A stretch of 7,796 nt of DNA. Source: Rickettsiales bacterium (GTDB lineage Bacteria > Pseudomonadota > Alphaproteobacteria > Rs-D84 > CACZYB01). The notes beneath the pieces were generated by a model. The model ran no database searches. It saw only the letters and a list, made by a program, of their open reading frames with translations, and was not told the DNA's origin. Position 1 is the stretch's first letter; each line of letters begins with the position of its first letter. A program made the position numbers and the translations under genes. Below are positions 1 to 5,270 of this stretch, piece after piece. Where the stretch lies: NCBI GenBank assembly GCA_031255155.1, contig JAIRTB010000029.1, positions 1 through 7,796 of the forward strand, given 5' to 3'.

Positions 1-1
1 C

Positions 2-1312
2 GCCGAGGTCAAAAGGCAGATAGCCCAGATGAACTCGCTTATGCAGGGGGTCGAGTTCGATTATCAGTCCGCATTGCAAATGGGCCTTGTCGCCCAGATA
101 GTCGAGAATATGGCCTCCCGCGTTCTGCTGGATGTGCGCGCGGGCAAGGTCGGGCTTGCCGCCTCGGACGACCGGGTGTATGACTTGATCCAAGGCCTGC
201 CCCAGTTCGGCGACGGCCAAGGGAATTTCAGTCCCGAGATGTTCGCCGCCGTGTTGGAGGCGAACGGCCTTGCCGAGAGGGTTTTCGTGCGAAATGTGGC
301 GGACGGCATAGTGCGCGAGCTGCTTACCGGAGCCATGTCCGCGGGCCTGTCGGGGGATTTCGTGGCCGAGGCGAAATGGCGGCTCGAACGAGAGTCTCGC
401 GTCATAGACCTGATAACGATAGACGAGAGGGCCGGCCTCGTCCCCGCGCCTTCGGACGAGGATTTGAGGGCCCTTTACGAAGAGAGTGCCGGCGAGTTTT
501 CCGAGCCGGAATACCGCCGCCTGTCCTATGTTTTGATATCCCCCGCCGATGCCGCGCGGGTAAAGAAAAAAGCCTCTCTCGACAGGGCGGCGTCCTATCG
601 CGCCATGGTCGAGATCGCCGAGAATATGATAGACGAGGTTTCCGGCGGAGCCTCTTTGGCCGAGGCTGCGGCGGCTTTCGGGGTCAAATCCGCGCGCGTT
701 GTAGAGGTCTCGGCCGAGGGCCTGTCCCGCGACGCGAAGAAAATATCCGATCCGCACATGACGCGAAAGAATCTGGACATAGCGTTTTTCGCCCTTGACG
801 AGGGAGAGACAAGCGACGCGCTTGACGCCGGGGAGGGGGTGCTTTTGATGCGGGCGGACCGGGTGTTCCCCGCGCGTCCGAAAGCGTTCGAAAAGGTCCG
901 GGCGGACCTTGTCAAATCGTGGGAGGGGCGTCAGCGGCGGCAAATCGTATCGGTCAAGATCGACCGCCTGGGCATCATGCTTGCCGATGGCCGGCCTGCC
1001 GCCGAGGCGGTGCTTGCGGTCGACGGGTCCGCAAGGTTCGAGCCGAACGTCCGCATAGGCCGGAATGGCGGGCCCGGCGTGCCCTCGGCGTTGGCCCTTA
1101 TGGCGTTCGAGGCGTCCGAGGGCGGCCGTTTCACTCTTGGCAATCAAATCGGGGTGGTAAGAAAGATAACGCTCGGCTCGCTTGAAAAAGGCGCCGAATG
1201 GGAAAAGTTCCGCGAGCGCGAGGCCAAGAATTTCGCCATGTCCGTGATTGACGACTATGTGAAATGGCTGGCCCGGAAATACAAGGTCGAAAATAATTTG
1301 ATCTTGAATTGA
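2..1312 (+). CDS. ppiD: PpiD-type periplasmic chaperone / peptidyl-prolyl isomerase, 5'-truncated
   Basis: The reading frame is open to the left edge (nine in-frame residues precede the first ATG at 29), so the true start and the expected N-terminal membrane anchor lie outside the window. The visible part matches the SurA_N/PpiD layout. A helical chaperone region covers roughly residues 10-115 after the ATG, with the family-like run 'QFGDGQGNFSPEMFAAVLEANG' region at about 59-80. It is followed by a parvulin-like domain (about 135-285), starting near 'SEPEYRRLSYVLI', and a second charged C-terminal region ending in ILN. PpiD proteins are anchored in the inner membrane and help newly exported proteins fold at the Sec translocon. 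The parvulin part is divergent and may be inactive as an isomerase, as in E. coli PpiD. The gene converges on tig and an exported FKBP. SurA-like or other parvulin-family naming is the alternative. Confidence 0.8.
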   Translation, partial: AEVKRQIAQMNSLMQGVEFDYQSALQMGLVAQIVENMASRVLLDVRAGKVGLAASDDRVYDLIQGLPQFGDGQGNFSPEMFAAVLEANGLAERVFVRNVADGIVRELLTGAMSAGLSGDFVAEAKWRLERESRVIDLITIDERAGLVPAPSDEDLRALYEESAGEFSEPEYRRLSYVLISPADAARVKKKASLDRAASYRAMVEIAENMIDEVSGGASLAEAAAAFGVKSARVVEVSAEGLSRDAKKISDPHMTRKNLDIAFFALDEGETSDALDAGEGVLLMRADRVFPARPKAFEKVRADLVKSWEGRQRRQIVSVKIDRLGIMLADGRPAAEAVLAVDGSARFEPNVRIGRNGGPGVPSALALMAFEASEGGRFTLGNQIGVVRKITLGSLEKGAEWEKFREREAKNFAMSVIDDYVKWLARKYKVENNLILN

Positions 1313-1394
1313 TTCGCGCGGCCCTTCCGGATTCTAACGATGCCCCCTTTCCCGCCGTCCTTGTCCGACAATGCCTTTGAAAAAAACTGCGCTT

Positions 1395-1463
1395 GGCCAA
1401 AAAATCCCTTGGCCGATAAACGATACCGTATCCTAAAATCAAGGGATTGATAATTTTTTGGCC
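1395..1463. repeat. Large imperfect inverted repeat between convergent genes
   Basis: A 17-base left arm (1395-1411, beginning GGCCAAAAAATCCC) is matched by a right arm at 1440-1463 that is its reverse complement apart from a 7-base insertion (TTGATAA). The 28 bases between the arms contain no gene. The transcript would fold into a long AT-rich stem with one bulge. Its place between the ends of the PpiD gene and the leftward FKBP gene suggests a role in 3'-end formation or mRNA stability, but neither side has a clean U-tract directly after the stem, so this is not called a terminator. Confidence 0.5.
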
Positions 1464-1484
1464 GGTCTAAGTATATAGTTCCGG

Positions 1485-1520
1485 AAAAAAAACTTGCCCG
1501 GGAACAAGCCCTAGCTTGTT
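1485..1520 (-). terminator. Probable intrinsic terminator of the tig-FKBP operon
   Basis: Reading leftward, the FKBP stop codon (1513-1511) sits in the loop of a 7-bp hairpin, AACAAGC/GCTTGTT. Directly after it a second short hairpin (CTTG...CAAG, 1508-1493, extendable with G-U pairs) abuts eight U residues (1492-1485). The two hairpins share the GCTTG segment and cannot form together. The stem next to the U-tract is short, so termination efficiency is uncertain. Confidence 0.5.
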
Positions 1521-1861
1521 ATCTGGTGCAGCACTACGCGGAATACGGCTGGCTTGCCGGCCAAAGGCGCAAAGTGATAGTCTTTGGGAAATATCACTTT
1601 GACATCGAATTCGTCTCCCTCCTCGTGCCCGATTATCTGGTCCTCGAATCCCGGTATGAACGAGCCGGACCCAAGGCCCAGCTGATACCCCGAGCCTTTG
1701 CCCCCTTCAAACTCCTCGCCGTCTATAAAGCCGGTGAAGTCGATGATGGCTATGTCCCCGAGCGCGGCCTTGCGCGGGACGGTCCCGGATGGCGCGCGCA
1801 TTGCGAATATGGACGCCGCGGCCATTGCCGCAACCGCCGCGGAGATCAGGATTTTCTTCAT
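1511..1861 (-). CDS. Exported FKBP-type peptidyl-prolyl isomerase, paralogue of the trigger factor PPIase domain
   Basis: This 116-residue protein has a typical Sec signal peptide (MKK, then an Ala-rich hydrophobic stretch, probable cut after Ala20). A single FKBP domain of about 85 residues fills the rest. The domain carries the trigger-factor-type motifs [28 protein letters not shown] and FPKDYH. It aligns without gaps to residues 160-242 of the adjacent trigger factor, 46 of 83 residues identical by hand count, and the two genes share an identical 27-base stretch (1628-1654 and 2566-2592). FKBP isomerases catalyse cis-trans isomerisation of prolyl bonds; this one should act in the periplasm. 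The start ATG overlaps the tig stop as ATGA, with an AAGGAGG ribosome site inside the tig end, so translation is probably coupled. It lacks the dimerisation domain of FkpA/Mip proteins. Function is inferred from the fold alone. Confidence 0.88.
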   Translation of the reverse strand: MKKILISAAVAAMAAASIFAMRAPSGTVPRKAALGDIAIIDFTGFIDGEEFEGGKGSGYQLGLGSGSFIPGFEDQIIGHEEGDEFDVKVIFPKDYHFAPLAGKPAVFRVVLHQITS

Positions 1862-3177
1862 TTTTCCTCCTTTGCCGTTTTTTCAAGCGCGTCGGGCGAA
1901 ACCTCGCGCGCTTTGGTTTTGACCTTGGACAGGATCAGGTCCATGGTCTTTTTTTCGAATATTTCCGCCGCGATCGCCCTCAAAGCGTCGCGGTTTTGCC
2001 GCAGCTGGTCGATAGTCTTTTGCTCGGCCCCGGGATGGCGCATGGCCTCGTCCGCGATTACGCGGTCTATGTCCGATTGAGAGGCCTCGATGTTGTTTCT
2101 GCGCCCTATGTCCGCGATGACAAGGCCCAGCCGGACGCGGATTTCGGCCTCCGGGCGCAGGGCTTTCCGCTCTTTCTCCTCTGCCTTGGCGTCCGCGCCG
2201 GCGGCGGGATCGAGGCGGGCCGAGCCGGGGCGCGAAGAGCGCATCATGAATTCGATTTCGCGTTCGACAAGGCTTTCCGGCAGGGCGGTTTTTTCCTTTG
2301 CAAGGAGTTTAAGCACGCGCTGCCGGGCGATTTCGTCAGACATTTTGTCATATCTGCGGACAAGCAGGCTTGAAACATACTCCCTCAGGTCGGCCAGGTT
2401 TTCGCGGCCAAGGTCCTTTGCGAACTTGTCGTCGACCGCGGGAATCGTCTTTTCGCGCACGGATTTGACAAGCACTTTGAACGAAGCCTTTTTCCCTGCA
2501 AGCCGCTGGACGCCGTAATCTTTGGGAAAGGTTATGTCCGCTTCGACGGCGTCGCCCTTTTTCGCCCCGATTATCTGGTCCTCGAATCCCGGAACGAAAG
2601 CGCCCGAGCCGAGTTCCAAAGGATAGTCGCGTCCGGTTCCGCCGTTGAATTCGCGCCCGTCGACAGAGCCGGTGAAGTCGATGACGGCGATGTCGCCCTT
2701 TTTCGCGGCCCTGTCGGTTTCAAAGCTTGTGTGCCGCGACGCCGCGATGTTTTTGATGGCCTCGCCGGTTTCCTTGTCCGAAGGTTTCGCGAACGGCCTT
2801 TCGATGGATATTTTTTCGATGTCCACGGGCTTTATTTTGGGCAGTATTTCGAATTTGACATCGAAATTGACGCCGCTTTCCTCGGATAGCCCGGTAATGG
2901 ATATTTCGGGCGACGACGCGGGGGATATGCCGTTGGCCGTAAAGTATTCGTCTATGGCGTCGCTGGCGATTCGGGCGGCGGCCTGTTCGGCGATCCTGGC
3001 GCCGTGCTTGCTTTTTATCACGCTCAGGGGCACATGCCCGGGGCGGAAGCCTTTTTCCTTGTGGGATTGCTGGAACTCGGCGAGGAGCGAGTTCAGGCGG
3101 CCGGAGTATTCCTTGGCGTCGGCGTGGAAAGAGATTTCGTATTTCAATCCTTTGATTTTTTCTTTTGCGGGCAACAT
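1858..3177 (-). CDS. tig: Trigger factor, ribosome-associated chaperone
   Basis: The protein has 439 residues from the ATG at 3177, the usual family length. The three trigger factor parts are in order. The N-terminal ribosome-binding domain (about 1-120) contains the signature GFRPGHVP (43-50), whose FRP tip contacts the large ribosomal subunit at the exit tunnel. The FKBP-type PPIase domain (about 158-242) contains [10 protein letters not shown] and PGFEDQIIG. The long helical C-terminal chaperone domain (about 247-439) ends in Lys/Glu-rich residues. The frame extends upstream to a TTG at 3210, but that codon lies in the probable -10 region, and homologues begin near the ATG at 3177. The ribosome site before 3177 is weak (GAAAG). 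The gene overlaps the following exported FKBP gene by 4 bases. Its clpP-clpX-lon neighbours, usual in many proteobacteria, are absent here. Confidence 0.96.
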   Translation of the reverse strand: MLPAKEKIKGLKYEISFHADAKEYSGRLNSLLAEFQQSHKEKGFRPGHVPLSVIKSKHGARIAEQAAARIASDAIDEYFTANGISPASSPEISITGLSEESGVNFDVKFEILPKIKPVDIEKISIERPFAKPSDKETGEAIKNIAASRHTSFETDRAAKKGDIAVIDFTGSVDGREFNGGTGRDYPLELGSGAFVPGFEDQIIGAKKGDAVEADITFPKDYGVQRLAGKKASFKVLVKSVREKTIPAVDDKFAKDLGRENLADLREYVSSLLVRRYDKMSDEIARQRVLKLLAKEKTALPESLVEREIEFMMRSSRPGSARLDPAAGADAKAEEKERKALRPEAEIRVRLGLVIADIGRRNNIEASQSDIDRVIADEAMRHPGAEQKTIDQLRQNRDALRAIAAEIFEKKTMDLILSKVKTKAREVSPDALEKTAKEEK

Positions 3178-3209
3178 TTTTGTCTTTCGTGGCAATTCGT
3201 GGTGGAGCA

Positions 3210-3238
3210 AGCCTAACGCATGGGGTTCGGATTGTCAA
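3210..3238 (-). promoter_or_regulatory. Probable promoter of tig
   Basis: On the minus strand a perfect -35 hexamer TTGACA (3238-3233) stands 17 bases before TAGGCT (3215-3210), a weak -10. Transcription would start near 3203, giving a leader of about 25 bases before the ATG at 3177. This supports the shorter trigger factor start. Confidence 0.5.
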
Positions 3239-3417
3239 GACGCGCTTGATTTTTGCGATCCCCCGCGTTTGCGGATAAGCGTAGGTAGAGTATGCAGTGG
3301 TAAAAAGCCTGGAATTGGGGCTTGCGCGATTCATGGAAAACTCCAAAAATTGAAGCGGTCCGGGAAAAAGTCGAAATGTCGAAAAAGCCCGCGGCTATTC
3401 CCGAAAACAAATAACGC

Positions 3418-3446
3418 TTGATTCCCGCGGAGTCCAACGGTATAAT
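3418..3446 (+). promoter_or_regulatory. Sigma70-type promoter of tRNA-Cys and infC
   Basis: TTGATT (3418-3423) and a perfect TATAAT (3441-3446) are separated by exactly 17 bases. The predicted start is near 3453, about five bases before the mature 5' end of the tRNA. It is the best-matching promoter in the window and the only one seen upstream of infC. Confidence 0.85.
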
Positions 3447-3457
3447 TTCGTGTAAAA

Positions 3458-3531
3458 GGTCGATTGGCAGAGTGGTTATGCAGAGGACTGCAAATCCTTT
3501 TATAGTGGTTCGATTCCGCTATCGACCTCCA
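3458..3531 (+). tRNA. tRNA-Cys (anticodon GCA), CCA encoded
   Basis: The cloverleaf folds completely. The 7-bp acceptor stem is GGTCGAT/ATCGACC (3458-3464 with 3521-3527). The D stem is GCA/TGC with GG in the loop. The anticodon stem is GAGGA/TCCTT around loop CTGCAAA, placing anticodon GCA at 3490-3492. The T stem is AGTGG/CCGCT with loop TTCGATT. The discriminator is T (3528), the U73 identity base of tRNA-Cys, and CCA is encoded (3529-3531). The tRNA decodes UGC and UGU. It lies just downstream of a strong promoter and 21 bases before infC, so the two are probably transcribed together and separated by RNase processing. Confidence 0.97.
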
Positions 3532-3540
3532 ACAAATATG

Positions 3541-3547
3541 AAAGGAG
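3541..3547 (+). promoter_or_regulatory. Ribosome binding site that fixes the infC start
   Basis: AAAGGAG ends five bases before the TTG at 3553. The in-frame ATG at 3538 has only the tRNA end before it and no ribosome site, so the TTG is the preferred start. Confidence 0.75.
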
Positions 3548-3552
3548 CCCCT

Positions 3553-4071
3553 TTGGCAAATACCGCTTTGAATATAAACTCCCGCATCCGCGCGCGCGAG
3601 GTCCGCGTGATCGGCCCGGACGGGGGAAACCTTGGGATAATGTCCGTGCCCGAGGCTATGGCAAGGGCCAGGGCCGACGGCTTGGACTTGATAGAAATCT
3701 CGCCCTCGGCCGTCCCGCCGATCTGCAAGATAGCCGATTATGGCAAGTTCAAATACGAGGAGAGCAAGCGTCTTGCCCACCAGCGTAAAAACCAAAAGGT
3801 TCAGGAAACCAAAGAGCTCAAAGTCCGCCCCAACATCGACGCGCACGATCTTGAAACCAAGATGAAGTCCGCAAGGAAATTCGTCGACGAGGGGAACAAG
3901 GTCAAATTCACATGCCGGTTTCGCGGCCGGGAAATGGGGAACCGCTCCGCTGGCGAGGCCTTGCTTTCCCGCATAAAGGCCGACCTTGGCGACAGGGTGA
4001 AAATAGAGCGCGAGCCCGTCATGGAGGGCTATCAGATGCAAATGGTGGTCTCGCCCGCGGCCGCGAAATAA
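3553..4071 (+). CDS. infC: Translation initiation factor IF-3
   Basis: The 172-residue protein is full length for IF-3, which binds the 30S subunit, keeps it apart from 50S and checks the start codon and initiator tRNA. The N-domain begins INSRIRAREVRVIGPDG and includes LDLIEISPSAVPPICKIADYGKFKYE. A Lys-rich linker helix follows (about residues 75-92). The C-domain contains KELKVRPNIDAHDLETK, the TCRFRGREM segment and a normal end. The chosen start is TTG at 3553 with a well-placed ribosome site; an in-frame ATG at 3538 would add five residues but lacks such a site, and anything earlier would run into the tRNA. infC commonly uses a non-ATG start linked to autoregulation, though TTG is a weaker case than ATT. 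The gene ends at its own terminator, and rpmI-rplT, its usual partners, do not follow. Confidence 0.96.
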   Translation: MANTALNINSRIRAREVRVIGPDGGNLGIMSVPEAMARARADGLDLIEISPSAVPPICKIADYGKFKYEESKRLAHQRKNQKVQETKELKVRPNIDAHDLETKMKSARKFVDEGNKVKFTCRFRGREMGNRSAGEALLSRIKADLGDRVKIEREPVMEGYQMQMVVSPAAAK

Positions 4072-4103
4072 AGCCCGCGCCGCCGGGCCAGGCTTTGTTT
4101 TTT
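4070..4103 (+). terminator. Intrinsic terminator of infC
   Basis: AAAGCC (4070-4075, overlapping the stop codon) pairs with GGCTTT (4091-4096), with further GC pairing possible inside, followed by G and six T residues (4098-4103). It closes the tRNA-Cys/infC transcript. Confidence 0.85.
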
Positions 4104-4300
4104 CAATGGCGTTTGTATGCCGCGTTGCGGTTCAGGGCGAACGCGGTATAGTGCGCCGTAGATATAACATGCATGATATGCCGCCGCTCCGTAGCTTCGT
4201 CGCTTCGTCGATATCGCTCCTCCTCCTCAGCTTTGCCTCTCTGCCGTCCCGATGCCGCCCGCAATTCCACCTCTATGCCTCGCCGATAGTTTTCCGCGTG

Positions 4301-4309
4301 TGTGGATAA
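4301..4309 (-). promoter_or_regulatory. Perfect DnaA-box 9-mer, repeat copy 1
   Basis: The plus strand reads TGTGGATAA, the reverse complement of the consensus DnaA box TTATCCACA. It lies inside the 75-base repeat. The match is exact; binding by DnaA is inferred. Confidence 0.5.
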
Positions 4310-4489
4310 TCGCTTGGCCGCCGTCGTCTCGACGCTTGGCTTGCGCCATTCCGATGCCGCCCGCAATGCTGCTCCAACTCTGCCGTCCCGCCGATGCCGC
4401 CCGGCCGACGCTGTCTCGACGCTTGGCTTGCGCCATTCCGATGCCGCCCGCAATGCTACCTCTATACCTCGCCGATAGTTTTCCGCGTG

Positions 4490-4498
4490 TGTGGATAA
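4490..4498 (-). promoter_or_regulatory. Perfect DnaA-box 9-mer, repeat copy 2
   Basis: The same exact 9-mer as at 4301-4309 appears in the second 75-base repeat, in the same orientation and 189 bases away. A near match with one mismatch (TGCGGATAA) lies at 3270-3278. Confidence 0.5.
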
Positions 4499-4595
4499 TC
4501 GCTTGGCCGCCGTCTTTCCCGAGTATGAAAATATAGGATGAAAGAATAGCCCTCTGCGCCGCCTATGCATTTTGATTCCGGCGGGTGGCGGCGGG

Positions 4596-5222
4596 TCAGG
4601 CCTGTCCGCGCTCCGCTTTCCGGGCCGTGTTTATATAGTCCACGGCCTCTTTCGCGTTCTTGGCCACTTTGAATAGTTCCAGGTCGGATTCGGCCATGAA
4701 TCCCTCGGCGATGGATTTTTTAAGCATCGCTACGGTGGGCGCCCAAAATCCGTTTGTGTTGATAAGGACGATGGGCCTGTTTTCGAAATATTCGGGCTTT
4801 TTTACATTCCAAGAGTGCCTTTGCGCGATGTATTTTTTCGTAAGGATGTTCATGAATTCGTCGATGGTCCCCGCCCCTCCGGGCAGGCATATGAAAGCGT
4901 CGGCGTGCTCGGTAAATTCCAGTTTTCTCTTTTCAAGGGTCGGCGCCGTGCGATAGCGCGTTGCGTCCAAAGGCTTTTCCCATGTCGCGACGACCTTTTC
5001 CGTTACGGCGTATATCGGGCCGTTCAGGCGCAGGGCCGCGCGCGCGACCGAGCCCATGAGTCCTACGCCGCCCGCGCCGTAGACAAGGCGCCACTTGTTC
5101 TTGGCGATAAGGGCGCCAAGCTCCTCCGCCGCTTTCTTGTATGCGGGCGACCTTCCGTTCTGGGCGCCGCAGAAAACCGCCACGCTGTATTGCTTTTTGA
5201 ATTTCAGGTTCAATAGGGGCAT
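4596..5222 (-). CDS. LOG-family nucleotide 5'-monophosphate phosphoribohydrolase (TIGR00730 type)
   Basis: The 208-residue protein has a Rossmann-like lysine-decarboxylase/LOG fold. Visible motifs are CGAQNGRSPAY (18-28), YGAGGVGLMG (48-57), the conserved Arg in LEKRK (96-100) and the catalytic PGGAGTIDE (114-122), matching PGGxGTxxE. LOG enzymes split the N-glycosidic bond of nucleoside monophosphates, including cytokinin ribotides, releasing ribose 5-phosphate and a free base; many bacterial members probably act in purine turnover, and the old 'lysine decarboxylase' label is wrong. I take the ATG at 5222, with AAGGAG six bases ahead. An in-frame ATG at 5243 would add seven residues, but it overlaps the TATAAT of the gene's probable promoter. 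The gene lies 42 bases behind the CDF transporter on the same strand; no functional link is evident. The true substrate is unknown. Confidence 0.92.
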   Translation of the reverse strand: MPLLNLKFKKQYSVAVFCGAQNGRSPAYKKAAEELGALIAKNKWRLVYGAGGVGLMGSVARAALRLNGPIYAVTEKVVATWEKPLDATRYRTAPTLEKRKLEFTEHADAFICLPGGAGTIDEFMNILTKKYIAQRHSWNVKKPEYFENRPIVLINTNGFWAPTVAMLKKSIAEGFMAESDLELFKVAKNAKEAVDYINTARKAERGQA

Positions 5223-5241
5223 GCAAGTCTCCTTTTTAGCC

Positions 5242-5270
5242 ATTATAGCACGGAATAAAAGGAATTACAA
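5242..5270 (-). promoter_or_regulatory. Promoter of the LOG gene, overlapping the end of the CDF gene
   Basis: On the minus strand TTGTAA (5270-5265) and a perfect TATAAT (5247-5242) are 17 bases apart. A TGC directly before the TATAAT makes an extended -10. The -35 hexamer is the last Leu codon and stop codon of the CDF gene. The predicted transcript begins near 5235 with a leader of about 13 bases that contains the ribosome site. Confidence 0.7.

Larger units (their letters stand above)
4239..4514. repeat. Mosaic direct-repeat array
   Basis: The array is built from reused modules. A 75-base unit occurs at 4251-4325 and 4440-4514, with 3 mismatches. A 45-base unit occurs at 4326-4370 and 4413-4457, identical. 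A short module beginning CTCTGCCGTCCC occurs at 4239 and 4378. The core GATGCCGCCCG appears four times (4251, 4353, 4393, 4440), forming the joints between modules. The two major offsets are 189 and 87 bases, both multiples of three. Spacing is irregular, unlike CRISPR or a simple tandem array. It resembles an intergenic dispersed repeat of host-associated alphaproteobacteria, but whether copies exist elsewhere cannot be seen here. Confidence 0.9.
4104..4595. other. 492-base intergenic stretch without a convincing gene
   Basis: Between the infC terminator and the end of the leftward LOG gene I see no recognisable protein. Contents from left to right are a 7-bp inverted repeat CCGCGTT/AACGCGG (4120-4126, 4140-4146); a possible weak rightward promoter (TTGCGG at 4125, TATAGT at 4147, spacing 16); an AT-rich near-palindrome centred on CATGCATG (about 4168-4175); a tandem CTTCGTCG doublet near 4195-4210; and the direct-repeat mosaic at 4239-4514. 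Several frames stay open across the repeats, but the products are Arg- or Pro-rich low-complexity sequence. Confidence 0.6.

Noticed and set aside
3178..3210. Longer trigger factor starting at TTG 3210
   Set aside because: The codon coincides with the probable -10 region and the extra residues do not match the family; ATG at 3177 fits homologues.
3213..3437. 74-codon leftward frame upstream of tig
   Set aside because: It overlaps the tig and tRNA promoters, has no visible ribosome site or family resemblance, and is probably a chance frame.
3418..3552. N-terminal extension of IF-3 to 3418
   Set aside because: The extension is the translation of the tRNA-Cys promoter and the tRNA itself.
4119..4152. 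Promoter or small RNA start after the infC terminator
   Set aside because: The hexamers are poor (TTGCGG, TATAGT, spacing 16) and no gene or terminator-bounded transcript follows.
4239..4514. CRISPR array
   Set aside because: The repeated units are 45-75 bases long, irregularly spaced and directly abutting, and the short core recurs at 102, 40 and 47 bases. There are no regular repeats and spacers and no cas genes.
4239..4514. Chromosomal origin of replication
   Set aside because: Two DnaA boxes exist, but there is no AT-rich unwinding region, no cluster of further boxes and no origin-linked gene such as dnaA, gidA or hemE nearby.
4103..4570. 155-codon leftward open frame spanning the repeat array
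   Set aside because: It is Arg-rich and repetitive, has no ribosome site, lies among repeats that also leave other frames open, and resembles no family I know. It is listed as repeat, not as a gene.
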